A stretch of DNA of 64,000 nucleotides from Branchiostoma floridae. Taxonomy: Eukaryota; Chordata; Leptocardii; Amphioxiformes; Branchiostomatidae. The translations under genes were made by a program, and so were the position numbers. Positions 1 through 11,769 of this stretch are shown piece after piece (position 1 is the stretch's first letter; every line of letters begins with the position of its first letter). The stretch lies in NCBI RefSeq assembly GCF_000003815.2, contig NC_049989.1:2646342-2710341 (forward strand), read 5' to 3'. The notes beneath the pieces were generated by a model. That model had not been told where the DNA came from and did not search any database. It was given only the letters and a program-made list of their open reading frames with translations.

Positions 1-839
1 ATTGTGCATCACCCTGGTCCCATCCTTCCTGCAGGTCAGATCACCATCCCACCCAAGGGAGTAGCTCAAAATAAATCATAGTTCAATTAGAACACTGTTC
101 TAGTTGGTGTCAGCACAATGATAAAATAATTGCGGTCCTCTGAAGTTGCTAAAATCAAACAAATCAAGAAGGAGAGTCTGTAGGACACATTTCTCCGTGA
201 AGTAAATTATGGTGTTGTTTTAGATGTTGTACGGTTTGTTTTAGATGTTTGATACATGGCAAATGTCAGACTAAACTTAAAAATAATCTTGACAGTGCAA
301 AGACTCAGTCCCATACCCAGACAAATATGTATCTAATTGCTGTTTCCGTTTTATGTTCTTGTTCATCATAACAAAAGGCACTAACCATGAGTACAGTGTA
401 CTAGAGCTAACCCAACATCTGCTTGGATCTTTGAGAGCTGTTTCCTTTAATAAGCCACCAAAGGACAGTAAAACAACACCTGCTTCGAGAAAAGGCTGTA
501 AGTGGGGACCAAAACAAGCAGACTGCATCTCTCTATGAATGTTCCACAATTTTCTGAATATAGGAGTGTTCTTTGAAAATTACAGTGTAAGCAAAACAAT
601 GTGCATTATCAGTTTGTCACATAGGTACCATTTGCCAAAGTAGTGTGTCATACTCATAGTTATCTACCGAACCAATCGTGAGATACATGTCAAGCTGCAA
701 GGAGCACAAACTCAGACAATTTCAAAACCCCTTGTCACGTCAGCATGTCACCTTCCTTTCCAGGAAGTAATTACAGTATACTGTATCAAGTCACTCCTGC
801 AAGGTCTCAGAGAATATGTGTTCTTATTACCACCATGAA

Positions 840-1060
840 AAATGGAGGTATAGTTTTTTGGTGTGTCTATCTGTGTGTCCGGATATTTGTTGTCACCATA
901 GCTCGAGAACCTCCAGATGGATTGTGATGATATTTGGTATGTGGGTAGGGGTTGGGAAGACGAAGGTCAAGGTTGATTTTGGGCCCCCTGGTGTGCAACC
1001 TCGGTACTGCAGTAGAACTTTGATTTTTCGTATCTTTTGACCTGGACATGCTATGTTCTT
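840..1060 (+). repeat. Dispersed repeat, copy 1
   Basis: The core GATATTTGGTATGTGGGTAG, followed by a GTTGGGAAGACGAAGGTCAA-like stretch and CTCGGTACTGCAG, recurs at 45455-45630 in the same order. A shorter reverse-strand fragment lies at about 39833-39890 (CCTACCAAATATCATC). Short frames over it on either strand are repeat-derived. The element class is not recognised. Confidence 0.7.
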
Positions 1061-2974
1061 GATTTTTTGGTGGCAGATAGCTTGTGATGTAGGGAAGAAG
1101 TGATGTATGTTTTGGTCCGCTAGCGGCTTGCTCTGGAACTGCAGGAGCATTCTGGTCAAAATCTTCCAAGAAGCATAACGGAACATAGGAATGACAGATT
1201 TCCATGATATATAGAATGCAGGCATCCTTGGCAGAGATGTATATATTGAAGTGCAAATTATGCAAATTTGAACTTAATCTGCATAATTAATGAAGAAAAT
1301 CAGTATTTAGTGTTTTCCATTATAGGACTCAAATACATGTAACATGTGCAGTTTGTGGCAGGTAGAAGATTAGCAGATACAAATTATGCAAATAGCTCCA
1401 TAATTTGCATAATTAATTTGAAATTGTCATAACTATTCTAAGTACAGTTAAATGATTGGATTGTCAACATTGTTACCTGTGTAACATGTGTAAGTTAGTT
1501 AAAGTTGTACATAACCAAGCATAAATTATGCAGATGTGCAAGTCATTTGCATTATAAGAATATTTCATGGAGGTATGAGGTCAGAGGGCCAAAGAAAAAC
1601 AGTTTCCAGCTTTCACTTTTACAATTATCTGTCCTTAAAACTTGCAAGCAATTCTGTGCAGTGTGTACAAGTCATGGCCTGGTATCTAACCATGTTATAT
1701 AACTCCCTAGTCTCTTCTATTGTATCTGCAAGGATTTGCAGAGAGGACAAAGGAGACTTGGAGCTATAAAAGGGCTGGATACCAGGCTATTTAGTTGTGA
1801 AATGCTTGTGGTTAAAGATCAATCAGTGTCATCAGCAACGGAAGGTTCAAGTTAAAGGCAATGTATCTGACTGTAGGTTATTCTGCCAGACATTCATCTC
1901 TATGTCTTTGCATTTGTCAGTTTGTTTTCTAAAGTGCAACTCACATGTGCTACGCAATAACTGCATCCATCTTTCTTTTGTTTTGTAAATGGTGTTGCTC
2001 AATACAAGGCCAGTGCTGGCCACATTTAAGCTAAGGACTGAACTAATTGAAGATGTAAGGCGATAGCTGTGTACTTGGTGTGGAAATCTAATGTGGGTTG
2101 TATTTGTGTGGGAAGCACTCCCCAGAAAAAGAGTTCCACATTTAGTCAAAGGATAGACGCTTTTGCTAAAAGGGGGTATTATTGTACACTTTCCACACAA
2201 GAGGTATAACATTTTACTGCACGTGCTTACTTGGCAGTTGCATTCTTTCTTACTGTGGATGTGTTTAATACCATGATATACTGAAGTTGATAGTCCCAGT
2301 GCTAGTAAGACATCTACATTGTTACTATAATGCCCCTAGATAAAAGTAACACTTACAGCACAACAGATCTGTGGGTCCTTAAAACTAAAGAGGGAGGTAG
2401 CCTGCTGAGGTAGCCACCCTGCTATAGCCTGCCCACCATTTCCAGACACCCTATTACAAGAATCCCTTTCTCAGTTTTTTGAATGTCATCTGTAGGAGTT
2501 TCATCCACTGAGCCTGGCTTGGCATTCCTTTCTATGATTATATGTGCATGCGGTAAGAAAGAATATTTGGAGCTTAATAATAATAATGATAATAATAATA
2601 ATATTTGTTTAGGTGTCAGAACAGTCATACAGGTCTGGACCTAAACAACTGTGCCTGTCCTGTACCTTCAAACAAACTAAATACTGATGGACACAACTTT
2701 TTAAGAGTACAGATAAGTAAATTCCAAAGCAATGATGACTATTGTTATATTCTTGCAGTTGATAATCAAAAAGTAACTTTGCTAGAGGTTGAAATAGATG
2801 TTAGTATTCATATAAAGATTCCAATTTATCATTTTAAAAGTCATTAAGCTACAATCATTATTTTATAGCTTAAAAGATGATTGATCAAACTTGTTAATGT
2901 ACATGATCTGGTCTGGAACTTTCCTAAAACAGTGTTAGTCTGGCTTCGTAACCTGGTGTACTTGAAGTTGAATA

Positions 2975-3040
2975 TTGATATTGTTTGCTTTTTGTTTGAA
3001 CCTTTAAATTTATTTATTCATGAAAAGCTCAAATCCGCCT
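2975..3040 (-). repeat. Dispersed repeat fragment shared with 33728 and 38468
   Basis: A TTATTCATGAAAAGCTCAAA-like segment followed by CCGCCTGCAG matches 33728-33800 and 38468-38540, where it continues into GGCCGCTTTTCA. In reverse orientation the copies would read as an A/CAAAC-rich end after a GCGGCCTGCAGGCCGATTT-like core, which resembles the 3' end of a retroposon. The class assignment is inference. Confidence 0.5.
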
Positions 3041-3279
3041 GCAGTAATACTATGGCTGTTTTTAACATCTCTTGCAATCAGGTGGAATCTGAAAGTCACT
3101 TTTGAATAAGCATAACTTGAATTTGTAAGCTCTACTATTAGTACACCAGTAGGTATTGACAGTCACTCTCAGCTGCCAGCTGTACTGCATGGCTACCACC
3201 TGTGTCCCTCTAATGGGAATATCCAAAATCTGTGAGGGATTGTAATCCAAAGCAGTGACCCTGTAGTGTACCACTGATC

Positions 3280-3607
3280 TAGCCTGGAATCCAGCCGTAC
3301 TGTGCGTTGGTCGCTCTGCTCCTGCCAGTACGTCTGGCATTCGTTAGCATTGGAACGATCGGCATTTGAATATTCGCACACTTTATGTGCGCGATTTCTG
3401 ATTGGCTGTTGGCTCCAAGCCCCCTTCGCAAAGCACCACCAAGGTGGAAATCGAGCACACAGAATCATGTTTACAGTTCGTAATCGAACGGAACACTACT
3501 TCTATCTTTCCCGCATTAATGACCGATCGTTCCAATGCTAACGAATGCCAGACGTGTTCGCAAGGAAGTAGAGCGACCAAAGCACAACACGGCTGGATTC
3601 CAGGCTA
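3280..3607. mobile_element. Mutator-like MITE with 9-bp target duplication
   Basis: A 328-bp non-coding element with long terminal inverted repeats of roughly 90 bp. It begins TAGCCTGGAATCCAGCC and ends with the complement GGCTGGATTCCAGGCTA. It is flanked by the exact direct repeat CCACTGATC (3271-3279 and 3608-3616). Long inverted repeats plus a 9-bp duplication are typical of Mutator-like (MULE) elements. There is no transposase, so it is non-autonomous. Confidence 0.85.
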
Positions 3608-3760
3608 CCACTGATCAATATTGACTGAAGAAAGCGATGCATATGTCAAATGCAGATGTACCAGCACCTTATAAGGTACAGAGTCTGATTTAGTATTGTC
3701 TCAATGGCTGAAATTGTCTATGATGGCTTCCAGAACACAACTAGCAAGAACATTAATGTA

Positions 3761-4220
3761 CAGTCAAACCTGTATTAGCGGCCACCACATGGCCATAGTG
3801 GCCACTTTTTGTCGGTCCTTTGGATTCGTAATGATTAAGAAATAGGCTTAGCGGCCACTTGTCCAACGCGGCCACGGCCACACGGCCGGTCCCATCGATA
3901 CAGAAACACTGCCTATTGCAACCGTACAGCGGCCACATGTCACCCTGCGCCGAGTTTGAAATCGTAGTTTGCAAGGATTTGGAATTCCCAACAGGGTCAT
4001 TTTGGCGACAGTAGAAGGTATGCATGCCTTGAGCATTGAAATGCAAGTCTTTGTCGGTGAATTTACCGATCGAGACAATGTTACTTGGTGAGAAAGGTTA
4101 GTGGGAACTGAAATCATGTGTAACTTGCTCGTGGTCAACATTTTCTCTTTAGTGGCCACCTGTCTACAGTGGCCGTATTTCTCCAGTCCCTTGATTGGCC
4201 GCTATAGACAGGTTTGACTG
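3761..4220. mobile_element. TA-flanked MITE (Tc1/mariner-type)
   Basis: A 460-bp element with inverted ends CAGTCAAACCTGTATTAGCG and the complement of CTATAGACAGGTTTGACTG, flanked on both sides by TA (3759-3760 and 4221-4222). Several internal AGTGGCCAC/AGCGGCCAC words act as subterminal repeats. The TA duplication points to the Tc1/mariner superfamily. No transposase frame is present. Confidence 0.8.
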
Positions 4221-4299
4221 TAGTTGTTATGAATGTACCATAGCAGATCGTTGGACTGCGGTACTCCAAGGTGAGACTTGACACTGCAAGTAATATTTG

Positions 4300-5130
4300 C
4301 ACATGGCATGTGGGTTTGGAGACTACGTACAGTACCACGAAACAACAGTTGTATGGCTTGTTGGACTGGATACATGGTAACTTATTGTACAGGTAATATT
4401 TTCATGTTTCTGTGATATACCATTTAAAGTATCATACTGATAATTTTTTGCATGGTTCTTTGGTCTGGAGACCAGGTCAGGTGCTGTACAACTTAAGACA
4501 TATATGACTTGTCGGTCTGTATACCAGGTACCTTACAGGTAAGATATTTTGGATTGTAGGTCTGGGCACCAGGTTAGTACTGTATAGGTAACAATGGTGC
4601 CATATGCATGGCTTTTTGGTCTGTATAACAGGTATGTACCATACAGGTAACATATTATGGATTGTTGGTAAAGGTGTCCTCTCAATGCACTTGCATCAAG
4701 CTTGCGTCTCTGCGGGATTCAAAAGATACTCAACGAATTTCAGAGATAAAGCATGAATTTTCTTACGTTTTGTGTATTTTGTCTTCAGTCATACTTTTAC
4801 GTATTACGCAATATCTAAATCATAAAAAATAGGAGAAAATAACAAAACAGTGACGCAGTGAACAAACCCCGCAGTGACACAAGTACAGTGAGAGGGCACC
4901 TTTAGTACCCTTTATCTTCAGGTAACATATGCATGGCTTGTTGGTCTGTATACCTGGTACTTACTGTGCAGGTAACATATGCATGGCTTGTTGGTCTGTA
5001 TACCTGGTAAGTACTGTGCAGGTAACATATGCATGGCTTGTTGGTCTGTATACCTGGTAAGTACCATAGAGGTAACATATGCATGGATTGTTGGTCTGTA
5101 TATAGCCGGTAAGGTACCATACAGGTAAAA
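4300..5130. repeat. About 50-bp minisatellite interrupted by a MITE
   Basis: The unit GGTAACATATGCATGGCTTG plus TTGGTCTGTATACCTGGTAA recurs with 50-bp spacing: clean copies start at 4921, 4971, 5021 and 5071. Degenerate copies run from about 4300 to 4665 and on to about 5125. A separate inverted-repeat element (4669-4904) sits inside the array, so the array predates that insertion. Confidence 0.85.
4669..4904. mobile_element. MITE, TAAAGGTG...CACCTTTA family
   Basis: A 236-bp element that begins TAAAGGTG and ends CACCTTTA, with an internal TTACGTTTTGTGTATTTTGT segment and a CCCCGCAGTGACAC-like segment. The same family is found at 45966-46215, 52594-52848 and, truncated, at 44345-44441. It is inserted in the 50-bp minisatellite. 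It carries no coding capacity, and the superfamily is not certain from the ends alone. Confidence 0.8.
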
Positions 5131-5350
5131 TTTACATAGTTCTTTGATCTAGCTGGACACCAGGTAATATACTGAACAGGTACTAGTAATAGTTGTAAGA
5201 TATTTGGTCTAGAGAATGGTAAAGCATTTTACAGGTTTATCATACAATTTTCAAATCTGAGAACAAGATAAATGCTTATCTCTATAGGTGACTGGACACC
5301 ATGTGTTTGATCAGAAGTACGTCACTGAAAACTTTTCTCTTTCTTTTCAG

Positions 5351-5467
5351 GGCATTGATGTAAAATGGCAGAAGGAGAGAAGCTCAGGTTACATAGCAGG
5401 AGTCAGAGATCTTCATACATCAATGTTATCTGTGTATACAGTGGTCAAAGCACCTGTTACTTGTTAA
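5351..5467 (+). CDS. Possible terminal exon of an upstream gene
   Basis: A good splice acceptor (TTTCTCTTTCTTTTCAG, ending 5350) opens a frame of 38 codons to TAA at 5465-5467. It is followed by about 530 bp of non-coding sequence, an AATAAA at 5990-5995 and a genomic A-run from about 6012. This is the shape of a last exon with a 3' untranslated region. The frame starts GIDVKWQKERSS and matches no family I know. The other two phases stop within 12 bases, so the exon could be almost entirely 3' UTR. No upstream exon was identified. Confidence 0.3.
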   Translation, partial: GIDVKWQKERSSGYIAGVRDLHTSMLSVYTVVKAPVTC

Positions 5468-5989
5468 CAACTTTGTTGGTCCGACTGAAGACTACATGTT
5501 ACATACTTGTAGACAAATATGAAATTGTCAGGTAGATTGGTTAGAACTGTCCTGATGAATTGTAGAATAAGACTTCGTTTGCTCTTAAGTCATTTAAGTC
5601 TCTAAAATTGTATAAAGCATACACGGTGGTAATGATTCGATTCTATTTTGTATTTAGCACAATATTTTGTATTCTGCTGGTACTAAGTTTTAATACTGTA
5701 AGTAATGTGCTTCTCCAATAGGAGTGCTGTATATAATACATTCATGATAATTTGACCTGCCAACCCTAGTCTATTGTTTCAAATGTTTTTTTTTGTGTGC
5801 AGTACATACAGGTCATATGCATAGGTTCATTTTTCGATGCCTGATCCTGAAATGTAAATATGTGAATACGTACACTTGCAAGTATTGTATATATATATAT
5901 ATATATATGTAAATACTTACCGTTTGTGATGCCTATTGCTGCAGTACAATGTGAACCAGTCAAAATTGCCCACCAAAACGTTGGAGTGG

Positions 5990-5995
5990 AATAAA
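5990..5995 (+). terminator. Candidate poly(A) signal AATAAA
   Basis: AATAAA lies about 20 bases before a run of nine A's. It is consistent with cleavage and polyadenylation of the transcript whose possible last exon begins at 5351. The A-run in the genome could also mark a retroposed copy. Confidence 0.35.
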
Positions 5996-6424
5996 GAAAC
6001 TTTAAGGGTTGTAAAAAAAAAGAGTCTCTTCATTCACAGAAATTAGCATTTTGATAATATAGATGGTGCATGATAATTGGAGACCATATCTTTTATTTTC
6101 AAGACAGCAGATTGGCCAATTGTCATTATTGAGTGCACCTGAATAATGTTTGTTAGTTTTGTTTATGTGTATTCATGTGTGTGGAGTGGAGTGGGTGGCT
6201 ACCAGATCACCGGCCCTAATTTGGACCTGTGTAATATCCAAAAATCTGAGTACAAAATACCCAAGGTCAAGAACCCGAATCGAAAAAAAACTGAACAATG
6301 TACAAATACACCCACTAGACATATCTACTCAAAAATCTAGTAGGTAATTTGACAAAATAGGGTTTAACAATTTTGTAAGCAAATCTGATTGTCTCAATTC
6401 AACTAAATCAGTCTACGTCTACTA

Positions 6425-8410
6425 ACCCTAGAAATTAGGGTTAAGGTTAAAGTTAGCACTTAAACACTCATATCTCCACAACAAAGCACGCAATTTCAAA
6501 ACGGATTTTAGAGTGCAAGTACCCATTAAAAGACCTTTCTAATCATACCAAGTTTGACCACCTTGAATGCACTATATACCCTAACCCTAGCTATAACCGC
6601 CATGAATACCCTATAGTCCTAACCCGATCCCTATCCCTAGCAATTAGGGTTAGGGTTAGAGCTTAAACACTCATATCTCCACAACGAAGCACGCAATTTC
6701 AAAACGGATTTCAGATTACATGTACCCACCGAAAGACCTTTCTAATCATGCCAATTTTGACCGCCTTGAATGCAATATGTATCCTAACCCTAGCTATAAC
6801 CGCCTTGAATACACTATAGTCCTAACCCTATCCCTATCCCTAGCAATTAGGGTTAGCACTTACACACTCATATCTCCACAACAAAGCAAGCAATTTCAAA
6901 ACGGATTCGAGATTACAAGTACCCATCAAAAGACCTTTCTAATCATACCAAGTTTGACGGCCTTGAATGCACCATACACCCTAACCCTAGCTCTAACCCT
7001 AACCCTAACCCTAACCCTAGAAATTAGGGTTAGGGTTAGCGCTTCAACACTCATATCTCCACAACGAAGCAAGCAATTTCAAAACGGATTTCAGATTACA
7101 AGTACCCATCAAAAGACCTTTCTAATCATACCAAGTTTGACCGCCTTGAATGCACTATATACCCTAACCCTAGCTCTAACCCTAACCCTAACCATAACCC
7201 TAACCCTAACCCTTGAAATTAGGGTTAGGGTTAGCGCTTCAACACTCATATCTCCACAACGAAGCACGCAATTTCAAAACGGATTTCATATTACAATTAC
7301 CCATCAAAAGACCTTTCTAATCATACCAACTTTGACCACCTTGAATGCACTATATACCCTAACCCTAGCTATAACCGCCTTGAATACCCTATAGTCCTAA
7401 CCCTAACCCTAACCCTAGAAATTAGGGTTAGGGTTAACGCTTCAACACTCATATCTCCACAACGAAGCACGCAATTTCAAAACGGATTTCAGATTACAAG
7501 TACCCATCAAAAGACCTTTCTAATCATACCAAGTTTGACCGCCTCGAATGCACTATATACCCTAACCCTAGCTCAAACCCTAACCCTAACCCTTACCCTA
7601 ACCCTAACCCTAACCCTAACCCTAGGCTAGAAATTAGGGTAAGGGTTAGCGCTTCAACACTCATATCTCCACAACGAAGCACGCAATTTCAAAACGGATT
7701 TCATATTACAAGTACCCATCAAAAGACCTTTCTAATCATACCAACTTTGACCACCTTGAATGCACTATATACCCTAACCCTAGCTATAACCACCTTGAAT
7801 ACACTATAGTCCTAACCCTAACCCTAACCCTAGAAATTAGGGTTAGGGTTAGAGCTTAAACACTCATATCTCCACAACGAAGCACGCAATTTCAAAACGG
7901 ATTTCAGATTACAAGTACCCATCAAAAGACCTTTCTAATCATACCAATTTTGACCGCCTTGAATGCACTATATACCCTAACCCTAGCTCAAACCCTAACC
8001 CTAACCCTAACCCTAACCCTTACCCTAACCCTAACCCTAACCCTAGGCTAGAAATTAGGGTTAGGGTTAGCGCTTCAACACTCATATCTCCACAACGAAG
8101 CACGCAATTTCAAAACGGATTTCATATTACAAGTACCCATCAATAGACCTTTCTAATCATACCAACTTTGACCACCTTGAATGCACTATATACCCTAACC
8201 ATAGCTATAACCGCCTTTAATACACTATAGTTCTAACCCTAGCCCTATCCCTATCAATTAGGGTTAGGGTTAGAGCTTAAACACTCATATCTCCACAACG
8301 AAGCACGCAATTTCAAAACGGATTTCAGATTACAGGTACCTATCAAAAGACCTTTCTAATCATACCAAGTTTGACCGCCTTGAATACACTATATACCCTA
8401 ACCCTAGCCT
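6425..8410. repeat. Ten-copy satellite with telomere-type motifs
   Basis: The word CACTCATATCTCCACAAC starts at or near 6465, 6668, 6865, 7048, 7243, 7446, 7658, 7861, 8079 and 8282, giving units of about 183-218 bp. Each unit has a roughly 120-bp unique core (ending ACCGCCTTGAATGCACTATA), then a CCCTAA run, a short spacer GAAA, and a facing TTAGGG run. The telomere-type motif therefore forms a potential hairpin in each unit. Length differences come mostly from the number of CCCTAA units. The 224-codon open frame across 6720-7394 is a by-product of the repeat. Confidence 0.95.
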
Positions 8411-8419
8411 AAGTCGGAA

Positions 8420-11400
8420 GGCACCCTAGCGCTCCGACCGCAATGTAATTTCTAGGTCGATTTGAATCCCACATGACGGGAGAGCGTTTTCCTTTATAAA
8501 ACAAAAATGAAGTAATATTGGTCGCAGAAATTTTCACCACGGTAGGCTAATATGGTGATCTATATGACCATGTAGCAGTTATGATCTCCCGTTCATCTTC
8601 TTGCAGATATAAGCAATTCATCTTTGCCCAAACGATATCTGTGCAGCAGGTGGTGCTTATTTGTGTCTTTTTCGAGTTTAAGATTCTTCTATTCATCAAG
8701 GATGATTTACACAATTAGCAAGCATAGGTATGTTGATATTCCAATTGTGAAATTACCTTCAGAATGCGTTTTGATGAATATATTCATAAACAACAAAAAG
8801 AAGTATATACAATAGCGACAGTCAATTGTGACTAGCGACATTTAGCGGTACTGCAAAATTTGCCCTAGCGTGGTGTATTATTGACGTATTTTGGCGAGTT
8901 TTGACACCTATTCTATTATGATGATCAGTAAAATGAGTAACAATTTTATTCATTTGTTCAAGTCTTTTCTGTGCACACATCATGTAATTTGAACAACTCA
9001 AAAGCCTTCCATTTATTGAAGTCCAGTTATCGGAAACAATAGAGTTTCCTGATTTTCAAATCAAGTCCTCATTTGCATAATATGTGTATTACTATAAAAA
9101 TCTTTGCCTGAACGACCTGCATGCCTAAAATGACGGAAATCCGTTGTTTCTTCCTTCAGTTGTACTCTTTGGAATGTCTTGACAAAAACACTCCTGCATT
9201 TCCAAAAACACATAAGGAAATTCAAAACCTACCCTACCTTGTCCTGCCACCCAAATGTCAAGACCTTACCATGTTCGTGATAAGAGATGCATTGAAAAAC
9301 TACTATAATGGAATATTCTCATTCATCATGCAAATGACCCCCATTTTGCATAATTAATATTTCATTTTGTATATTTTGGCCTAAGCCACCTACATACAAT
9401 CATGAAAATCCGTTATTTGCAACTTACACCTATCTTGAGTTATCCTTTGTGGATTTTATCTAATACACAAAATGTCCAAACTTACACAACTTCTTCCAGA
9501 GGTATCTAATTAACACATCGAGTCCATACCTTGTTCACAACACAAGATATATGGAAAAATTGAATTTCAACGGCAGTATCAAAGGAAGATGTCGCTAGGG
9601 GCCCAAAAATCGATCGTTCACATCCCACCAACACACTTAGTAACAAACCAATCCATTCAGCCATTCCAACACACTTAGTATCAAACCAATCCATTCAGCC
9701 ATTCTTGAATTATTTACAGACAGACGCACACACACATAAACGCTAGACTAATTGAAAATATAACCTCCATGAATATATTATGGAGGTTATAATAATAATA
9801 ATATACACAGATGTGCTAGCCAAACATTTTGTTTAATAGAAGAGATACATGTATCATATTAAAAACAAAACTTGAAAGAAATTTGCAATGTCATTAGATT
9901 CGGTGTCACTTGACAACATGACAACTTCAAGACTGTGCATATGGTGGATTTGTTTTCGAGTCCTTACATCACCATGGTAAGTTAAAACAATCTTATTCAT
10001 CCTTAAATAAGGAATATTGGTGACTGCTTACCTGCCCTTAAACCATTGACTCATAAAGCTCAGATGACTCACTGTGTTTATCAAGACCACTGTTTATTTC
10101 ATGATGACTTGACTGCAAAGTAAAGCTTGACAAATTTAGGGGATCCAATACTTGGAAAAGAAAGGCCAACACTTTTCATACATTTGGATATAATCCTTGC
10201 ATGTCTTTGCACTTACTGTATGTTTTGTATATATAATTCGCCACGAAGGAAAATTCATACAGTTACATAATAAACTGATATGGAAAAATAGATAAATCTT
10301 AATTATTCAGATTATATTCACACAAAACAAAAGAAAAATAAAAGCTTCTTAACCATCAATTCCCTGTTCTTGTTACCCCTATCATCATGTCCTTGAGTGG
10401 CAGTATTGCTTAGCAAGACTCACACTAGGTCTCAACACATACAATGTCTTACATTGAGAGTGACCTCATACATGTGTGTACAGGTTATGGTGAAAAGCAC
10501 GTACTGCACTATAAACATGAAATTCTGTGATTTAAAATCTATTCACCAGGAACTGCTCATATACCTATTTTTGACAGAACATCTGAAACACACATCCATA
10601 AATAGTATAATGATTCTATCCTTCCCTATAGTTACCTTTAATACATTCTAAGGCTGTTCAATATATGGAATATATGGTAAAACACAGAACATCAGAAAGT
10701 CACTGCTCCTTTTCAATCAGTCATGCTTACAATTACAGTTACTGAAAGCATATATAGTTATGGAATATATAATGCAAGTTAAGCATATATAGTTATGGAA
10801 TATATAATGCAAGTTACTGTAATTGACACGCAAAATGGTTTGTCACAACATTGCATTAATGGTGATACATTAGGTATTAGCTGCAACATTTTCTATCACA
10901 TCTTCAATCCAAAGATTCCAAAAGCATCTGAATCAGATGTATCAATGGCAATGTAACAATTACAAACACAGCACACTGCATATTTTTAATCTATATACAC
11001 TTCTACCAGTTGCTTAACTTTTCCACAGTACAGACTGTACCTCACTGCATTTTTCTTAATTACTACCGGGACTTAGTTGGTGCTCATGGATGACTCCTCC
11101 ATGCAGAAACAGGTTAATCCATTTCTGCATAATCAGCTTCTCGTCTGCTGCCATCCCATGTGTACAGATAACACACTGGTGGCCTGACTGGGTTGAGTAT
11201 CATCAGCACCTATAGCAACAGCAACACAAAAATATACATTAGTTGTGATGGACATAATTCTGGTGAAGGATACGTTAACAGAGACACTGTATTGCATTGT
11301 TCTTGGTGCTTATGGTAGGCATAAAAGGGTATCTGACTAGTATCTTGTGATCTATGGCAACAATAAAGACACTACTGAGATGTATCAATTTTCTCCTGTA

Positions 11401-11460
11401 GATATAACTTTTGACACATGTCTCTGTGGCTCATCACCCATCAGAAACTGTAGAAAAGCT
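8420..11460. other. Non-coding stretch
   Basis: AT-rich with no supported gene. It contains an imperfect tandem pair at about 9637-9703 (ACCAATCCATTCAGCCATTC twice) and an exact 35-bp direct duplication at 10747-10781/10782-10816, bracketed by an imperfect inverted repeat (AATTACAGTTACT and AGTTACTGTAATT). Confidence 0.6.
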
Positions 11461-11470
11461 AAATTTGTAA

Positions 11471-11765
11471 ACACACACACAAACACATGCCCCCCCCCCC
11501 CCACACACACAGTGCCACACACAGACACAGACACACACACACACACACACAGACACTCACACACACAGTGCCACACAGACACTCACACACACACACTCTT
11601 ACACACACTCACACACAAATGCCCGAGCGAGCACACACACATACACATACACACAATCACAGTCAAACACACACACAAACATGCACAGACACAAACGCGC
11701 ACACACTCTTATTCACAAAAACATGCACACACACATAGAAATACACACACATTCACACTCATAGA
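11471..11765. repeat. CA-rich microsatellite
   Basis: An imperfect (CA)n tract with CACAGACA and CACTCACA variants and a short C10 run near 11491. Long histidine/threonine frames across it are compositional artefacts. Confidence 0.95.
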
Positions 11766-11769
11766 GTCA

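Larger units (their letters stand above)
1..3270. other. Non-coding stretch, no gene supported
   Basis: No reading frame here resembles a protein family I know. It holds a dispersed repeat at about 840-1060 (listed separately), AT-rich sequence with recurring short palindromic TTTGCATAATTAAT-like words (about 1255-1290 and 1380-1425, with similar words near 9070 and 9340), a short ATA/ATG microsatellite at 2575-2603, and a piece near 2975-3040 that matches two other places in the window. The short open frames look random. Confidence 0.6.

Noticed and set aside
867-1265. 132-codon minus-strand frame
   Set aside because: Covers a dispersed repeat also present at 45455-45630, where a similar frame appears; no domain.
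6720-7394. 224-codon plus-strand frame
   Set aside because: It lies wholly within the telomere-motif satellite; its repeated LTLTLT and STLISPQ words are the tandem unit translated.
6425-8410. True chromosome end or fusion point
   Set aside because: Telomere motifs occur in both directions in every unit with unique cores between them, and unrelated sequence continues on both sides.
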